From NCBI GenBank assembly GCA_016800925.1, contig JABCPU010000005.1, positions 248,001-312,000 on the forward strand: a stretch of 64,000 nucleotides of DNA, written 5' to 3'. Origin of the DNA: Suillus spraguei. Its lineage: Eukaryota; Basidiomycota; Agaricomycetes; Boletales; Suillaceae. Positions within the stretch are counted from its first letter, which is position 1; every line of letters begins with the position of its first letter. A program made the translations under genes and the position numbers. The notes below the pieces were generated by a model. The model did not search any database. It had not been told where the DNA came from and saw only the letters and a program-made list of their open reading frames with translations. Of this stretch, positions 11,490 through 23,798 are shown in pieces.

Positions 11490-12785
11490 TTTCTCAGGTT
11501 CTGAACAATCTGCTTGTTGGTTTGCCAGGTCTTCCATAACTAAAGGATACATGGAGAAATGTCCTGGAGAGGTTCTAGAGTGTGATGTCAGCAAGTTGGA
11601 CAGTGTCAACTACCAGTACTACACACAGAATGGTTTATTCTGGTTTGGCATTCAGCTGCAGACAGTGTATATGGGAGGGATTTGACACATGCATGTTGAA
11701 ATATAGGTGGCTAGGTTGGAACATATATACACATCTAACCCAGTGAAGGTTGAATCTGTGAGTTGCTTTGGTGATGGTTGAAGCTATTGTACTGTGTTAG
11801 TAGGGACATGATCAAGTACCATGTCAGATGGACAATAGGTTACAGTTTGGGCAGAACTTGAAACATTCAACTGCATTGTGACACTATTGTAGAGTATAGC
11901 GCTGATATCTTTGGCTTGAATCAGTAGAAAGAATATAAACACAGAAGGATGGAGCTTACCAAGTACCATGCCAGGTAGACAAGAGGTTACAGTTTGAGCA
12001 GAACTTGGAACATTCAACTGTGCTGTGACACCATTGTAGGGCATAGCACTGATATCTTTGACTTGAATCAGCAGAAAGAAGATGGACACATGGATAGAAA
12101 AGCACTTACCTGCACTCAGAAATCCAGCCGAAGTCATCCACCTGCTGCTATTTGGCTTGGACTGGCAGATCCTGCACCTCAGCAAGAATAGAGTTGCATG
12201 AACTAATAGAACCAATAGAAGTGAATCCAATAGCAAGAATAGAGTTGTACAAACTGATAGAACCAATAGAAGTTGCAACTTGAGATAGATAAGCCTCCTA
12301 ATATATTATTGCAAGAAGCAATTTGATGTGCACTGGAGGAAGCTTGAAGAGAAGTAACTCACAGCAAAGCTAATGTGGATGATGTCTATCTTATGCTTGG
12401 CATGCGGCGAGTGTTTCTTGAAAAGAAAAAGACATGTGCTATATCTGAATAATCTGGTGATACAAAGACACGTACTTTGTCATGATTATTCATTTTGTTA
12501 ATTGCAACCAATCAATTAGCATAGCCCAAGCATCCTCCGACTCAGAGGAAGTTCTATCTACTGCTTCTGGACAGATGTTTTCCAAATAACTCTCCCAACC
12601 CTTGCTGCTTTTGTACATATGTTTTCTGAACGACTTGGTGATGTTTACAGTGAATCCTGGGCTGTTCACAGTTAGTGAGATGACATTGGCAAGTTTTTCA
12701 ATAAATAGCATGGCGTCAGATATATAATCTATCTACTTAGGCTAGTATTTTCAAGCTGCTTTTCTTCACTCATTGCATCTCTACC
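11490..12785. other. CpG-poor stretch, no recognised gene
   Basis: Upstream of the integrase-core relic. It holds a 147-bp tandem duplication and short minus-strand frames (11784-12278, 12490-12711) that I cannot assign. The base composition is like the decayed elements around it. Confidence 0.4.
11812..12105. repeat. 147-bp diverged tandem duplication
   Basis: Two units begin near 11812 and 11959, each with AAGTACCATG(T/C)CAG, GAACATTCAACTG and GATATCTTTG(G/A)CTTGAATCAG at the same spacing. Differences are spread through the unit, so this is an older event than the duplication at 6040. Confidence 0.8.
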
Positions 12786-15609
12786 ATGCCTCAGTTTGAG
12801 CTCATCTCTCAGTTTACAAAAGATGCATTTGCTGCAGAAGATCATGTTTGTGAACACCCTGCTTGTTGAGCAATGATTACCAAAGGTGATCCCTGCTTAT
12901 ATGTCAGTACTGTCGACCCAGGCAAATCTGGGTGCCATGTCTGCAGTCGACGCTATGCCCACTATCTAACCACACCGGCCACATCTGTAAGACCCACTGG
13001 TATGCTTAGCCCAATATCATGTACCATACAATGACCAATGTGCAGCTGTTTTTGCAGCAGCCAGTTCTAGTTCTGCTTCGATGTCAAGTGCTGCTCTGCA
13101 GCTCTCCCAAACCTTCCCTGACCCATGCACAATCTGCAAAACTGTTAATGCTGTACAGAGAAAATGTATGTCTGTCATTAAATATCATTTATGTCATGCA
13201 CTAGATCTGACTGAGACTCATACACACAGCAACAGTTAACCCCCCTCCTGTGATTGCCTTTGGTCAGGGTATGCATTTGCCATCAATGACACATTCCACT
13301 GGTGGACCAGATATTACTATCCTGGTATCATGGGAGCAGCCACAGAACTTGGTCCAGGGTGCACATCCAAGTCATTCCTCAGGCTATTCAGTCAATCGCA
13401 CCCAGTATAGTCATGAGCATGAACATTGGGCGAAGTTTTCATATGCACTTCCGGCAACAGAAACAATCACATTTGACATTTCAGCAGTTCATGAGGTCGG
13501 AGCATGGAACAAAGGACATTGGGTTGCCATTGAGGTCTGTCTTGAGCATTACTCATCCATCTAGCATATCACTTACTCACCAGTCATTATAAAATATTCA
13601 GGAGGGTAAGAAAGATGTCGATGCATGCATTGATGCTTCTGGGCTCATAAATATTGCATTTGACACTATTCTCCCTAAGATTTTGACTTTTGGTGCAGGA
13701 TTCCCATGGCACATCAAGGAGTTTGTTGTCTGAGATGTAGTATGGGTTGACCTCTCTACACATAAAGCCTCAGTCCCATATTTTATTTTGCAATGTATGG
13801 TTCCAAGCAAGAAAGGATCAAAGGCACCCACATTCAAGACTAAGCAATTTGCACTGATGGTTGTCATTCCAGAGGCTCAATGAAATGAGTATGAAGAGTG
13901 GGTAGACACAGCAGAGGAGGTAAGTTAGACTCTCAAGTTCACAACAGTTCCAATAACAATTTATATGGTACAGGTTGCCGCTTGTCAAGTTGAAGTTTGG
14001 CATCAGGCAGAAACAGTGGAAAATGTGAGTTTAACCTGGCCCACTTGTCAAGTCCTTGCATTGCACTGACCAATGAGCACCTCTAAGTCCACCAAACAGT
14101 TGCATGGGGTGGGAACAGTGGAAAACATGAGTTTTTTCTCAGCTTGCACTGATTTAGAATGTAATTTATTTCTATGCTATATGTCACCACTCCAACACAG
14201 CCCACTTGTTAAGTCTTTGCATCACACCGATCAGTTATTATGCCATCAATAGGACAGCCAAGCACCTCTAAGCCTCCTGAGTCCACCAAATGGTCACACA
14301 GGCACAATTTGAGCACCACTACAACATCTTCATCGCCACCTCACAAGAAACCCACACTTGTGCCACCCAAAGCAATGTTTAGCTCACCTGATCGCAGTGA
14401 CCTGAAGGAAGCCCTGTGGAGTGCAGGCAATACAACAAACTTTAATGTTGCACAAGGTGAGCTTGGTGTAATTTCCATACTGTTACAGTGATGGACTATT
14501 GACTGTTTTTTCTTGCAGTGCTTGGTACATACACTGAGAACATTCAACTATATGCAATCCCAACTTGTCTGCTTGCAAATATTCTCAAGAATCCCAAGTA
14601 TCGTTCCTTTCAGTTGGATATAACACAGGCTATGATTGGACAGCTGGCAGTCAATTCATCTTTGCGCAGCATGCTTGGGGCTGGTGGATTTAAGACTGCT
14701 CATCCCAGGTGGCTTTCTCTCACACCTCTTGTTGAAAGTGGGCTAGGAATGATTTCCAGTCAAAATGTTGCAGTAAAATGACCATTTGATATGGTGTTTC
14801 CATCTGCCTCCAGTCTGATGTACAAAATAAGTCATTTTTCCTCAGTCAACAAGATAGCCAAGCCTTTCAAAGAAGCAAATGTCTTATATTTGTCTTGTTC
14901 ACTCCTACACCTTCATTGATCGCTGTATTACCTTCTCTGACAAACCTCCTCCATTTAAGATCCCTCATGTGTGCTTTGTCAATGCTGGCTTGGCATTCTC
15001 TTACTTGCAATGTGATTCCAAACCTACTAAGCTAGGCTCAAAAACTGGCTCAACGTATACAGGATATCTTGTAGAGGAGCTCATTGAAGGCAGACCGGAT
15101 GCATTTTTGAAGTTTATTCACAACATGGACTCGAACTCTCTGCTGGATGAAGATGATTATTGCTATGAAGTGGCTTCATTTTTTGCTTTTACACAACATG
15201 TTCAGTATGTGAAGACCGGTGGCTTGGCCTTCATCTCAGACTATCAAGGTATTTTCACTGCTTTGCAGCTGGATATACTACTGACCCAGATATCCTCACA
15301 GGAAGTATGGAGTTGCTGATGGACACACAGATTCTGACAGACCCATGCATTGATGTGGCGTCTCATGCTCACATAACCATACTCATATAGTGTAATTTTT
15401 TCATTAGGTCAGTTGGTGAGAGGAAGAATCTTTTTGGTGAGGGGAATATAGAATGCACAGTTAGCATGTTTAAGAAACAGCACAGGTGCAATGAGTTTTG
15501 TGAGTGGCCAGGGTTTGGATTGGTGCCCTTTGTCATGACAACAGAAGATGAAAGCATGGAGGTGACAGATGCTGAATACACAGATGCAGAGACAGAAGCC
15601 GAAGCCTGA
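12786..15609 (+). pseudogene. Alpha-kinase family protein, copy 1, decayed
   Basis: The reading on the + strand follows the mushroom alpha-type (atypical) kinase family. An N-terminal Cys-rich zinc finger lies at about 12849-12970 (CEHPAC then CHVCSRRYAHY). A linker follows (YALPATETITFDIS; then DACIDASGLINIAFDTI). The kinase domain comes last, with GAGGFKTAHPRWLSLTP and VAVK (about 14680-14780), TYTGYLVEELIEG, FIHNMDSNSLLDEDDY, QHVQYVKTGGLAFISDYQG, and the C-terminal zinc-binding block CNEFCEWPGFGL near 15490-15522. The codon after VAVK is TGA where Arg (CGA) is usual. A TGA also breaks the zinc finger near 12868. Frames shift repeatedly. CpG is rare throughout. Expanded families of these kinases are common in mushrooms; this copy cannot make an active enzyme. 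Confidence 0.75.
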
Positions 15610-15659
15610 ACATTTTAAGATTGTATTTCTTGGGTCTGCACTGTACAACATCAAATACT

Positions 15660-18600
15660 AATATATTTTCATATATCTGACAATTACCAATCAATCAAAC
15701 TTCTTGTGGTGTCCTTGACACAAATGGCATGGACTAGTCCTATCTCATCGCACTCATTGATCTTCAAAGTGTCAGGTTCATGTGCCTTGGGATCATGTGG
15801 AGTATAGTACAGGGATTTACTATAGGTACTGAGCAAAGTTTGGGTTCCAAGATTTACGACATGGGCTAGACAGCTACCCAAACTGTTAGATATGAAGTAC
15901 AATATTATAAAGACTTACTTTATCTTCCATTTATGCCAAGGGAACACCTTTTTATATTGCTGATGGTATATCTGTGCGAATTCCTCAAGCATTGTGCTGT
16001 TGTTGGCAGCATTATCACAGGTAACATGACTGAGCTTATGTGTGATGCCAACTTGGTCCAATACCTTGTATAGTCAACCACCAAGTCATTTTCTGTTATG
16101 GGCATTATTCAATTTGGTAAACCCAAACAGCGCTGTAGCAACAAAGTCACACTGACCATGAAAGTGCCGTTTTACACAAGTGTCTTGTTACTGCCTACAG
16201 CAGCTACTGAGAAAACCCCTATAGTGAGCATTACCCCTTTTCGCTTCACCAGTACCATTTTCGCTCTGTGGATCCTTGCCCCTTACTGAATCTCACTACT
16301 GATGTCCTCCTGTCCATTCCATTTCCGCCTAAGATCCATTGGTGCATAGCATATTTGTTTCCGCCGTTACTTAAGCTACAGCAAGACTTACCTTACCTTC
16401 CGTGACACCGCTTGCTTGCTGCATGCCTCTTAGCTAAATATCTCTATCTCGCTACCGTTCTTGCTATGTATTCTGGCCGTTCATGGTACATGTTAAAAAG
16501 GACTCTTTGCACATTCCGGTACTTGTACTCCCCTCCTATAGTACACACGGTACTTAGGAATAGTCACCACTACTGTCACTACAAAATAAAGTCCTTTACC
16601 GAAGTTACTGTCTCTAAGAATTGCGTTACTGCTGCATGCACCACCACTCATTACTGCTTTCCCGCGCTTCACCGCTAGCACTAGCACTTTCTCACGCTTC
16701 ATCACTACACTACTGCTTGTTTTACTGCAGAAGTTCCCACGCTTACCGCAGTTTTACCGTTCACGCTACCGCTTGTCTACCACATTCCCATGCTTACCGC
16801 TAGTTTTACTGCAAGTTTCCCACAGACCGGAGTATTACCGCTAGCATCTCGCTACCTCCGACGGCATTCTCACACCACAGGTTAGGCAATATAGAACTAT
16901 ACTAACTTAGCATTCCCTTTAGGGTTAAACATTCTTGCCTTTGCAAGTGAAGCAGACTAGGTAGAGCACAAGACTTGCATACTAGCTTAGGCTGTGGTTT
17001 ATCTACAGCCCAGGCTAGATTGTATCTTTACAGCACACTTTGACAGTCCCACGTCAAGGAACTGTCTTCTTGGATCCAATGGCCTGTAACAGCAATATAA
17101 CCATCTGTATTGCTGACTTGCTATGCATCACAGGTGATATTGATTGCCCTGTGAACTTTGTCACTCATCCCATGAAAATACCCATCGGATAATATATGGT
17201 GAGATGGTGAGAATCAGTAGACATACATTCAAAGTCACCTTGCGCTTTGTCAAGTGGTTCTTGAATATACACATAATCTCTGCACATGTTGCCTTCCTTC
17301 CAGGAATTTTGATATCATTAGTTGCATGAGCAGCCATATCAATCATGTCCTTGAATTTTGCATGTTCAAGGGCTTGTATCAGCTAAACATGCCAAATATT
17401 AATGATAGAACTACCATTGAACAGCACAGACACACCTGATCCATTGCTATAAGCCATTCAATAGCTGCTGTCTTGAATAGCTTGTCAGAGTATGAGACCA
17501 CCTGCTCCACAAGCTTTCATTCAGTTAGATGTGAGTTGATGGCCTGTTGAGCACACACAGCTTTCTCCTTGTGATCCTTGATGTCACCAGGCAGCATTGA
17601 TTCAAATATATTTGCTTTGGCCCAAGTTTGGTATTTTCCCTGCGTGATAGTACTTGTCAGTTTATATTCACAGTGATAACCAACATGTACCACAAAATTG
17701 GCTTCTGCATGCTGGTCAAGAGTTATAGGTTCATTCACAAGAACACAACCCTTCCTATGAGATACAAGTGAGTGTGTGTATGCAACTAAATCAATGACAA
17801 TGGAGTCTTATGGGCAGCCCTTGCATTTTCAGTACTTCTTGACCTTTCCATTTGTCCCTGTTTTCTCAAACACTGGCCCAAAAAAGGATCAATGTCAGCT
17901 GTTTTACCTTCACATGTCAGGGACATACCAATAATTGATTGGACATTGATGTCAATGGGGATGCCATTTGTGTCAACATCATCTGGCTGGGCCTTAACAT
18001 GTTTGTTTTTTTCTGATGGTACTATACTAATGCTTTGGATTAACATATGCATTCTCCCATATCTCTGTGTTATCATTGTCATCAAAAAATTGGCCATCAT
18101 TGTTAACTAGATTTGAATCAATTACCACAGCTGATTTGTGCAATCTTTTAGCTAAAGGTTTGGTGTCAGTTTCATCCATTTTACATATGATAAATAGACT
18201 TACATTGGGATCCATCCTCATCAAAAATTTCTTCAACACACACCCTTTTTCACTGTTCAAGTGCAGCAGAGCTTGAGCCTAATAGCATGGTAGAGTCACT
18301 GTGAGTTGCATGACCAGTATCAGCAACTTGTTGAGTTTCGGCCACATGCTTCACAGCCTCTGCTGTGCAAAAGGCATTGATAGTCTTGGTTTGTGATGGG
18401 AGAGCTGCCTTCTCAGAATGTTAGAGGAGGATAGCAGTGGGCTTAGTTTGTTGGACTGGATACACACAACATTCATCGTCGCTGTCTGTGTGGACAGTTC
18501 CAGCCATCAGAGGCAAATAGTAGAAGATAGATATGCAAAATGTACCATCATGGAGGCATACATATGTCTCAAAACAAATCTGACAGTCACTGAGCTTGTA

Positions 18601-18976
18601 AATCGCAAGAAACTTGCAAAGGAGCAGTCACTAAGACCAAAATGAGTTGTGTCAAGCTTGGAAAGAATGTGCAACTCACTGTAATTGATTGACATACTAT
18701 ATTGGCCCATGGAAATATACAAGGAAAGTGATCCAAAGGCCAAAGTGAGATAGAAGCCATATGTTATAGGTACAGTCCATGGTCATCAAGTAAGTAGTTT
18801 GGGGCACTGCAGGCACAGTTAGTATATGACATAAGCCATGGCTTGAGCCAGTGGCTTTGGCTTTTTATAATCTCAGGACAGGCCAAAGCCATCACCAGGC
18901 TGTGACTTTGGCCTGGTCTATTCAGGCCTGGCTTGGCTTGGCCCACAGCCTGAAGCCAGGCTGTGCATATCACTAA
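15660..18976 (-). mobile_element. hAT element relic (hAT-2), split by an L1 LTR
   Basis: The minus strand carries a hAT transposase in pieces. The N-terminal part is at about 18100-17510 (IEWLIAMDQ, then KFKDMIDMAAHATNDIKIPG at 17380-17310). Next is ITCDA-stop-QVSNTDGYIAVTGHW at about 17140-17080. After the L1 insertion come LFGFTKLNNAHN and HVTCDNAANNSTMLEEFAQ at 16130-15970, then CLAHVVNLGTQTLLSTYSKS near 15860. The Trp of the Asp-Ala-Trp motif is a TAG stop. A hAT-like end (AGCCAGGCTGTGCATATCAC followed by TA) lies at 18956-18977. The dimerisation C-terminus and the other end are missing. Confidence 0.75.
16130..17036 (+). repeat. L1 solo LTR-like insertion with 4-bp target duplication
   Basis: Element 16134-17032 (899 bp), starting TGTAGCAACAAAG and ending GTATCTTTACA. 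It is flanked by GCGC (16130-16133) and GCAC (17033-17036): a 4-bp target duplication with one CpG-to-CpA change. Removing the element and one duplicate puts the hAT-2 frame back together on the minus strand (CQSV joins LFGFT), which confirms both boundaries. No protein is encoded; the ORFs inside are shared by all copies of the repeat. Confidence 0.85.
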
Positions 18977-19374
18977 TCACCTTAACTCCACTCTGAGTGA
19001 GTAGATCTGGTGCGCCCCATGGCTATCATTCTGACCTTACCTTAAAGAGGTTTGGGCTCTCTGGGGTGGATCTGAGCTAGATCTGCAGCACATCCTGCAG
19101 CTGCAGGACCTGCAATAACTGTTGTTTCTGTTTATCAATACATACAAGCGGATCTTGATACTATGGCAAGTTCCAGGACATATCTCAAAACAAAGTTATT
19201 GAAAAAATTGCAGATGTATGCAAGCCATATTCAATCTGGAACTGAACTGATTCTATTTCACAGGTACATTCATATGCAAAGATGCACTGGGTGTATTATC
19301 TTGTGCACCCAATGTATGTTTTCTTTCTCACTCACTCACCTAATCTCACTCTCATTCACACACACTCTCTAATC
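18977..19374. other. No gene seen
   Basis: Short stretch between hAT-2 and the next L1 complex. It includes a small palindrome CTGCAGCTGCAG near 19095. The short frame at 19163-19372 has no recognisable motif. Confidence 0.4.
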
Positions 19375-20515
19375 CTAGTCAAACTAGTGAGCGAATATAG
19401 CATTGTAGTCAGCGGTAAGCTGCCACAGCTAGCAAAGATGCTGCCAGAACTAGCATTGTATGTAGCGGTACTACTGTGGCTGAAACATTGCACCGCTTGC
19501 ACCTTACCACTACCACTGACTTTATCGCTCATTATCGCTCACTCAATGCTACATTTACAAGCATTATCTCTACCATGGTAGCACTGCTACATATGACGCT
19601 AGTTCCAGCGGCATCATCGCTGACCGTGGCAACTTACCGCTGACTATGACGCTATATTCGCACATTGGTTTGACTCAAATGCGACTATACTAACAGGCAT
19701 CCCCCTTTAGGGTCGAACGCTCTTTTTTGACAAGTGAAGCAGACTAGACGGAGTGCAAGACCACACATACTAACTTAGGAGGTAGTTTATCTACAGCCCA
19801 GGTTAGGTTGTATCTTTACAGTGTCGAGCGAGCGATGATGAGTGATAATGTTAGCGGTAGCGGTAAAGTGTGAGCGGTGCAAAGAAACAGTAAAGAAACC
19901 CACAGTACTTTCAGCGGTAAAGTAGCAGTGAGTGTGAAGTCCAGTCAAAAATAGGGGTCAAAGATCTAGCAGTATGCCAGCGGTAACAGTGAACAAGCGA
20001 TATCGATTAACGAGCGGTAAAGAAACTTTTAAAGACTAAGTCTACTATGGGGTAGATCCAGAGCTAGACTCCAATCCTGACCTATAGTACAGTGAAAATG
20101 AGGTACTGTATCATGCAGGCTATAGGCTATGTGGTGCTTATATCCTATTTTGTATGTACTCAGGATGCATCAGGCAAGATTAGTAGCGCTCGAGAGAAGT
20201 AACCACTGCTATGTAAACGTAGCACAAGGCAGCTGCAGCATGAGGCAACATGTAATAAGACTTGCCATAGAATCAGTGATAAGCGGTCATGTACAGACTA
20301 CGCACCAAATGGAGCTATGTGGACAAGGCAAGGACATGGAAGAACATTGGTACGTGGAACATGGTGTGGCAGTCAGTATGGTGTGCAGTAAGCATGTGAT
20401 GCCACCGGCAATACTAAGGGAGTAAGATGGTCTTTGGACAAGTGGAATTTCCTATAGATGTGAGACGTGTGCTAAAAGATAGGGTTTTAAGGCCAGCACC
20501 AATATGTTCGTTACA
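19375..20515. repeat. L1 LTR-like complex with internal inverted segment
   Basis: Three blocks: 19375-19486 in the orientation of the 34970-35915 copy, 19487-19820 in the opposite orientation and ending ATCTTTACA, and 19821-20515 again in the first orientation and ending GTTCGTTACA. The first two blocks are partly complementary (GTAGTCAGCGGTAAGCTGCC against GGCAACTTACCGCTGACTAT), so the region can fold back. It is best explained by one copy inserting into another, followed by loss at the junction. Confidence 0.7.
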
Positions 20516-20529
20516 ACACGGGCTACAAT

Positions 20530-21480
20530 CCTCACTCAGATTTCACTCAGCTTTCATGGAAGAATGCAGCAGGTGTTTTTTACCAATGGAAATGCTGCCC
20601 TCACTGCAAGTGATTATGACAGGGCTATTAACCTGTACTTGGTGGTGATCAACCTGGAGTATACGTCCAATGTCGTCTTTGCACTTTGCAGTGAGGCAAA
20701 GTTAAGTAAAATGATATGGGAGGATGCAATTCTGGATGCACAAAAGGTACAATGGCTTCTATGGGTTCATGACCCATGTTGGCTATGGTGGTACATAGGT
20801 CATCAGACTCAATCCTTTGTCTCATATTGGATATCAGCTGACACATACAGTGCTCCATGGCACAAAATGTTATGATGGAGCTATCCACACCTTTACAATC
20901 ATATTGTCCAAGTTGACCAAGACTCCCAAAGCACAGATACAAGGTAAGCTATGGAACACTCTTGCATTGTCTTGAAATGCCCATCTTGTTGTAGATCTGC
21001 ATCAGCAGTATGTCTGTCCATTTCAAGCAGAAGATGCTATTCAAAAAGCTGTTTGGAATGAACTCAAATATGCTCTGCTATGTCTTCTCAATACCTCTAT
21101 GGGTCTTTTGTGCAATTGAGCAGCACAAATAATTACCTTCAAAACAAGTGCAGAGTACAAGGAACTTTTGCCATTCACAATAAATCAGACCTTCAAATGG
21201 AGCATATCAAAGATGTGGTGACATTCTTCCATGGCATCTTGCTATCATACTGGTTGGAAGAAACAGAGGTGTTGCTGCATTTGGTATTACCCTCGATGCT
21301 TACTATCATCTACCTATCTGATGTCCCTCCTTCATCTGATCCTATTGCACTGGTGAGGAGTATTTGGAACAAGCAAGGATGGACATTTCAAGAATAATTT
21401 GTCACTCCAGAAGTTGTTGTCTTTTATCAGCAGGGTTGGTCATTATATCTCGGCGATTGCTCTCCCAACCACAGAGTCTC
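20530..21480 (+). pseudogene. TPR plus HET-domain protein, decayed
   Basis: About 20549-20760 reads FTNGNAALTASDYDRAINLY, then VVFALCSEAKLSKMIWEDAI and DAQKV: a TPR helix pair typical of a mushroom protein family. Further on, YALLCLLNTSTGLLC and then, in another frame, IIYLSDVPPSSDP and SIWNKQGWTFQE (to 21397), followed after a TAA by FVTPEVVVFYQQGWSLYLGD. The R/S-x-W-x-x-x-G-W-T-x-Q-E motif is the signature of the HET (heterokaryon incompatibility) domain. Such proteins trigger cell death on fusion of unlike hyphae. Frame changes, the stop after WTFQE and low CpG show it is inactive. It abuts L1 at 20515. Confidence 0.65.
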
Positions 21481-21639
21481 CTCCATGTTGGAATTGATGC
21501 AGCATGTGCATTGTTGCTGCTCGTAAGTTGAATAGGGTCTCCACTGTATTCAGTACAAGAATAGATGTCAATGTTGCTTGGGTGAGCTCTCTGATAGACA
21601 TGAATTTCTTGCTATTCCTATTACACTTATGAGCCCAAT

Positions 21640-22194
21640 TATGCCCATCCAATTACATAACTCTTAACTCTTAGAACTACTACATATATATTTGACCAGA
21701 GAATAGAGGTTAAAATACCATCAGGGAGATGTAAGTCACTACAGAGTGCTACGGAGTACTTTATAGCATGATCCAACCCGCTGATGACTGCTGTGTATGT
21801 AGTGAAATTTTTTTGGCCTAGTGTTATGCAAATGGCTGTAATACTATCATTGAACATATTATATGCTATGTTTGGTTGAAGGACAGTATCAGAAAAAAAC
21901 TTTTTAGAAGGATGTTTGAAGGATGTTCAGATTCCTTATATTGATCAATGCCTGCTGTGACACTTGAACAGTACTTTGAGTCAAAATTTAAGATTTTCCA
22001 ATTCAGTATACAATGGTCCAGGTGATCACTATAGACTGTCACCGAAAGTTACTCCTGCACACTTAACCTGATTATGGGTTCACTGATGCCGGACATGAGC
22101 TGCAAAAGATAGGTAGGATCTACACTTTCAAACTTACACTAATACAATTAATACACCATAATTGTGAGACACTACATAATCAATGAAGCACATA
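21640..22194. other. CpG-poor stretch, no recognised gene
   Basis: A minus-strand frame (21639-21857) has no motif I know. It may be the outer part of the HNH pseudogene on the other side of the Tc1 element, but I could not show this. Confidence 0.3.
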
Positions 22195-23798
22195 CAGTGG
22201 CTCAAAAAAGTGTCCGAATGTTTGTGGAAATTTGTGTAATTGCTTCACTGTGAGTTAGGGTATGGGAATATGACTAAGCTATAGTGAGATGTCAGGAAGC
22301 CCTGCTTCTCAGCCTTATTGATGTTTCCTATGGTGTGGAAATCCACTCACACCGTGCGAATATATGGTCATTTTAATTTGATGACTCATTCAGACATTTT
22401 TTTTTGACTTTCAGTTTGACCAACACAATCTCTATAATTCTGATACTTTGTGTGACCTCCTTTTGCTTTAATTACTTATGCCACTCTTCTAAACATATTA
22501 TCCATCCATTTCTGATATTCCTCCTTAGCTATCTTGCTCCACCCTGCTGCAACTCTGTCCTATAGCTGAAATAGCCTCTGTGGTGAATTTTAATAGGCTG
22601 TATGCAATTTCTTGAGTAATTGCCAGAGATATTTAATAGATTTGAGGTCTTGGGACTATTCTGGCCTTTATAGAACACTAATATTGTGAGTTTAAACTCA
22701 TTTCATAGCTAACTTGAAAGCTCACTGTATATGACAAAAGATATCTTATTCATTATATTCTAACTGGGCAGGTCATTAATGCTACTAAGTCTATCAAAAT
22801 CATTGATTCCATCATCTCTACTACTCTCTCAGCTTAGACAGTCAGTAATACCCTCAAGGTGTCCAATCTTAAAGCTGTAATGCAGAATGAAACTACCCTC
22901 TATCTCCAACTCACATAAAGACAAGATAAACTTTGGCTTTAAAGCATCAGTACTGGATTATTAAGGACTGGAAATTGGTTATCTTGTCAGACAAGACCAA
23001 AATACATAGTAAGGGGTCATAATGCCTGAAAATTTTGTAAAAAAGGCAGGAGATCTACTGGAAGCAAAAGATGTTAAACAAAGACTTATGTTTGGAGGAT
23101 GAAACTTGATGGTATGAGGCCACATAGGACAAATATTTTCTGTGAAATGGAGAGGATGATAAATACAGAGTGTTTCATTTCCATTTTAGATAGATGTTTG
23201 CTGAGAAGCATGTAGGAGTCATGGATTAATAGAGAAGACACTTCCTTTCAATGAGATAATGACTCTAAGCACACCTCTAAGTTGGCCACCAATTACTTGA
23301 AGGCCACAATGTTAGTATTATATACTAACCAGAATAGTCCCAAGACCTCAAATCTATTAAATATCTCTGGCAATTACTCAAGGAATTGCATACAGCCTAT
23401 TAAAATTCACCACAGAGGCTATTTCAGCTATAGGACAGAGTTGCAGCAGGGTGGAGCAAGATAGCTAAGGAGGAATATCAGAAATGGATGGATAATATGT
23501 TTAGAAGAGTGGCATAAGTAATTAAAGCAAAAGGAGGTCACACAAAGTATCAGAATTATAGAGATTGTGTTGGTCAAACTGAAAGTCAAAAAAAATGTCT
23601 GAATGAGTCATCAAATTAAAATGACCATATATTCGCACGGTGTGAGTGGATTTCCACACCATAGGAAACATCAATAAGGCTGAGAAGCAGGGCTTCCTGA
23701 CATCTCACTATAGCTTAGTCATATTCCCATACCCTAACTCACAGTGAAGCAATTACACAAATTTCCACAAACATTCGGACACTTTTTGAGCCACTGTA
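22193..23798 (+). mobile_element. Tc1-like element with about 470-bp terminal inverted repeats (fold-back)
   Basis: Element 22195-23796 (1602 bp), bounded by TA dinucleotides and by CAGTGGCTCAAAAAAGTGTC and its complement. The inverted repeats continue for about 470 bp (22195-22664 against 23329-23796) with almost no differences seen. Inside, the + strand carries a dead Tc1 transposase: ILSDKTKIHSKGS near 22980, QDNDSKHT analogue near 23260 in broken frame, NQNSPDLNPI analogue at about 23325, then ELQQGGARIAKEEYQ-like end. The transposase C-terminus lies within the right repeat, so the left repeat is a reverse copy of coding sequence. Confidence 0.85.
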
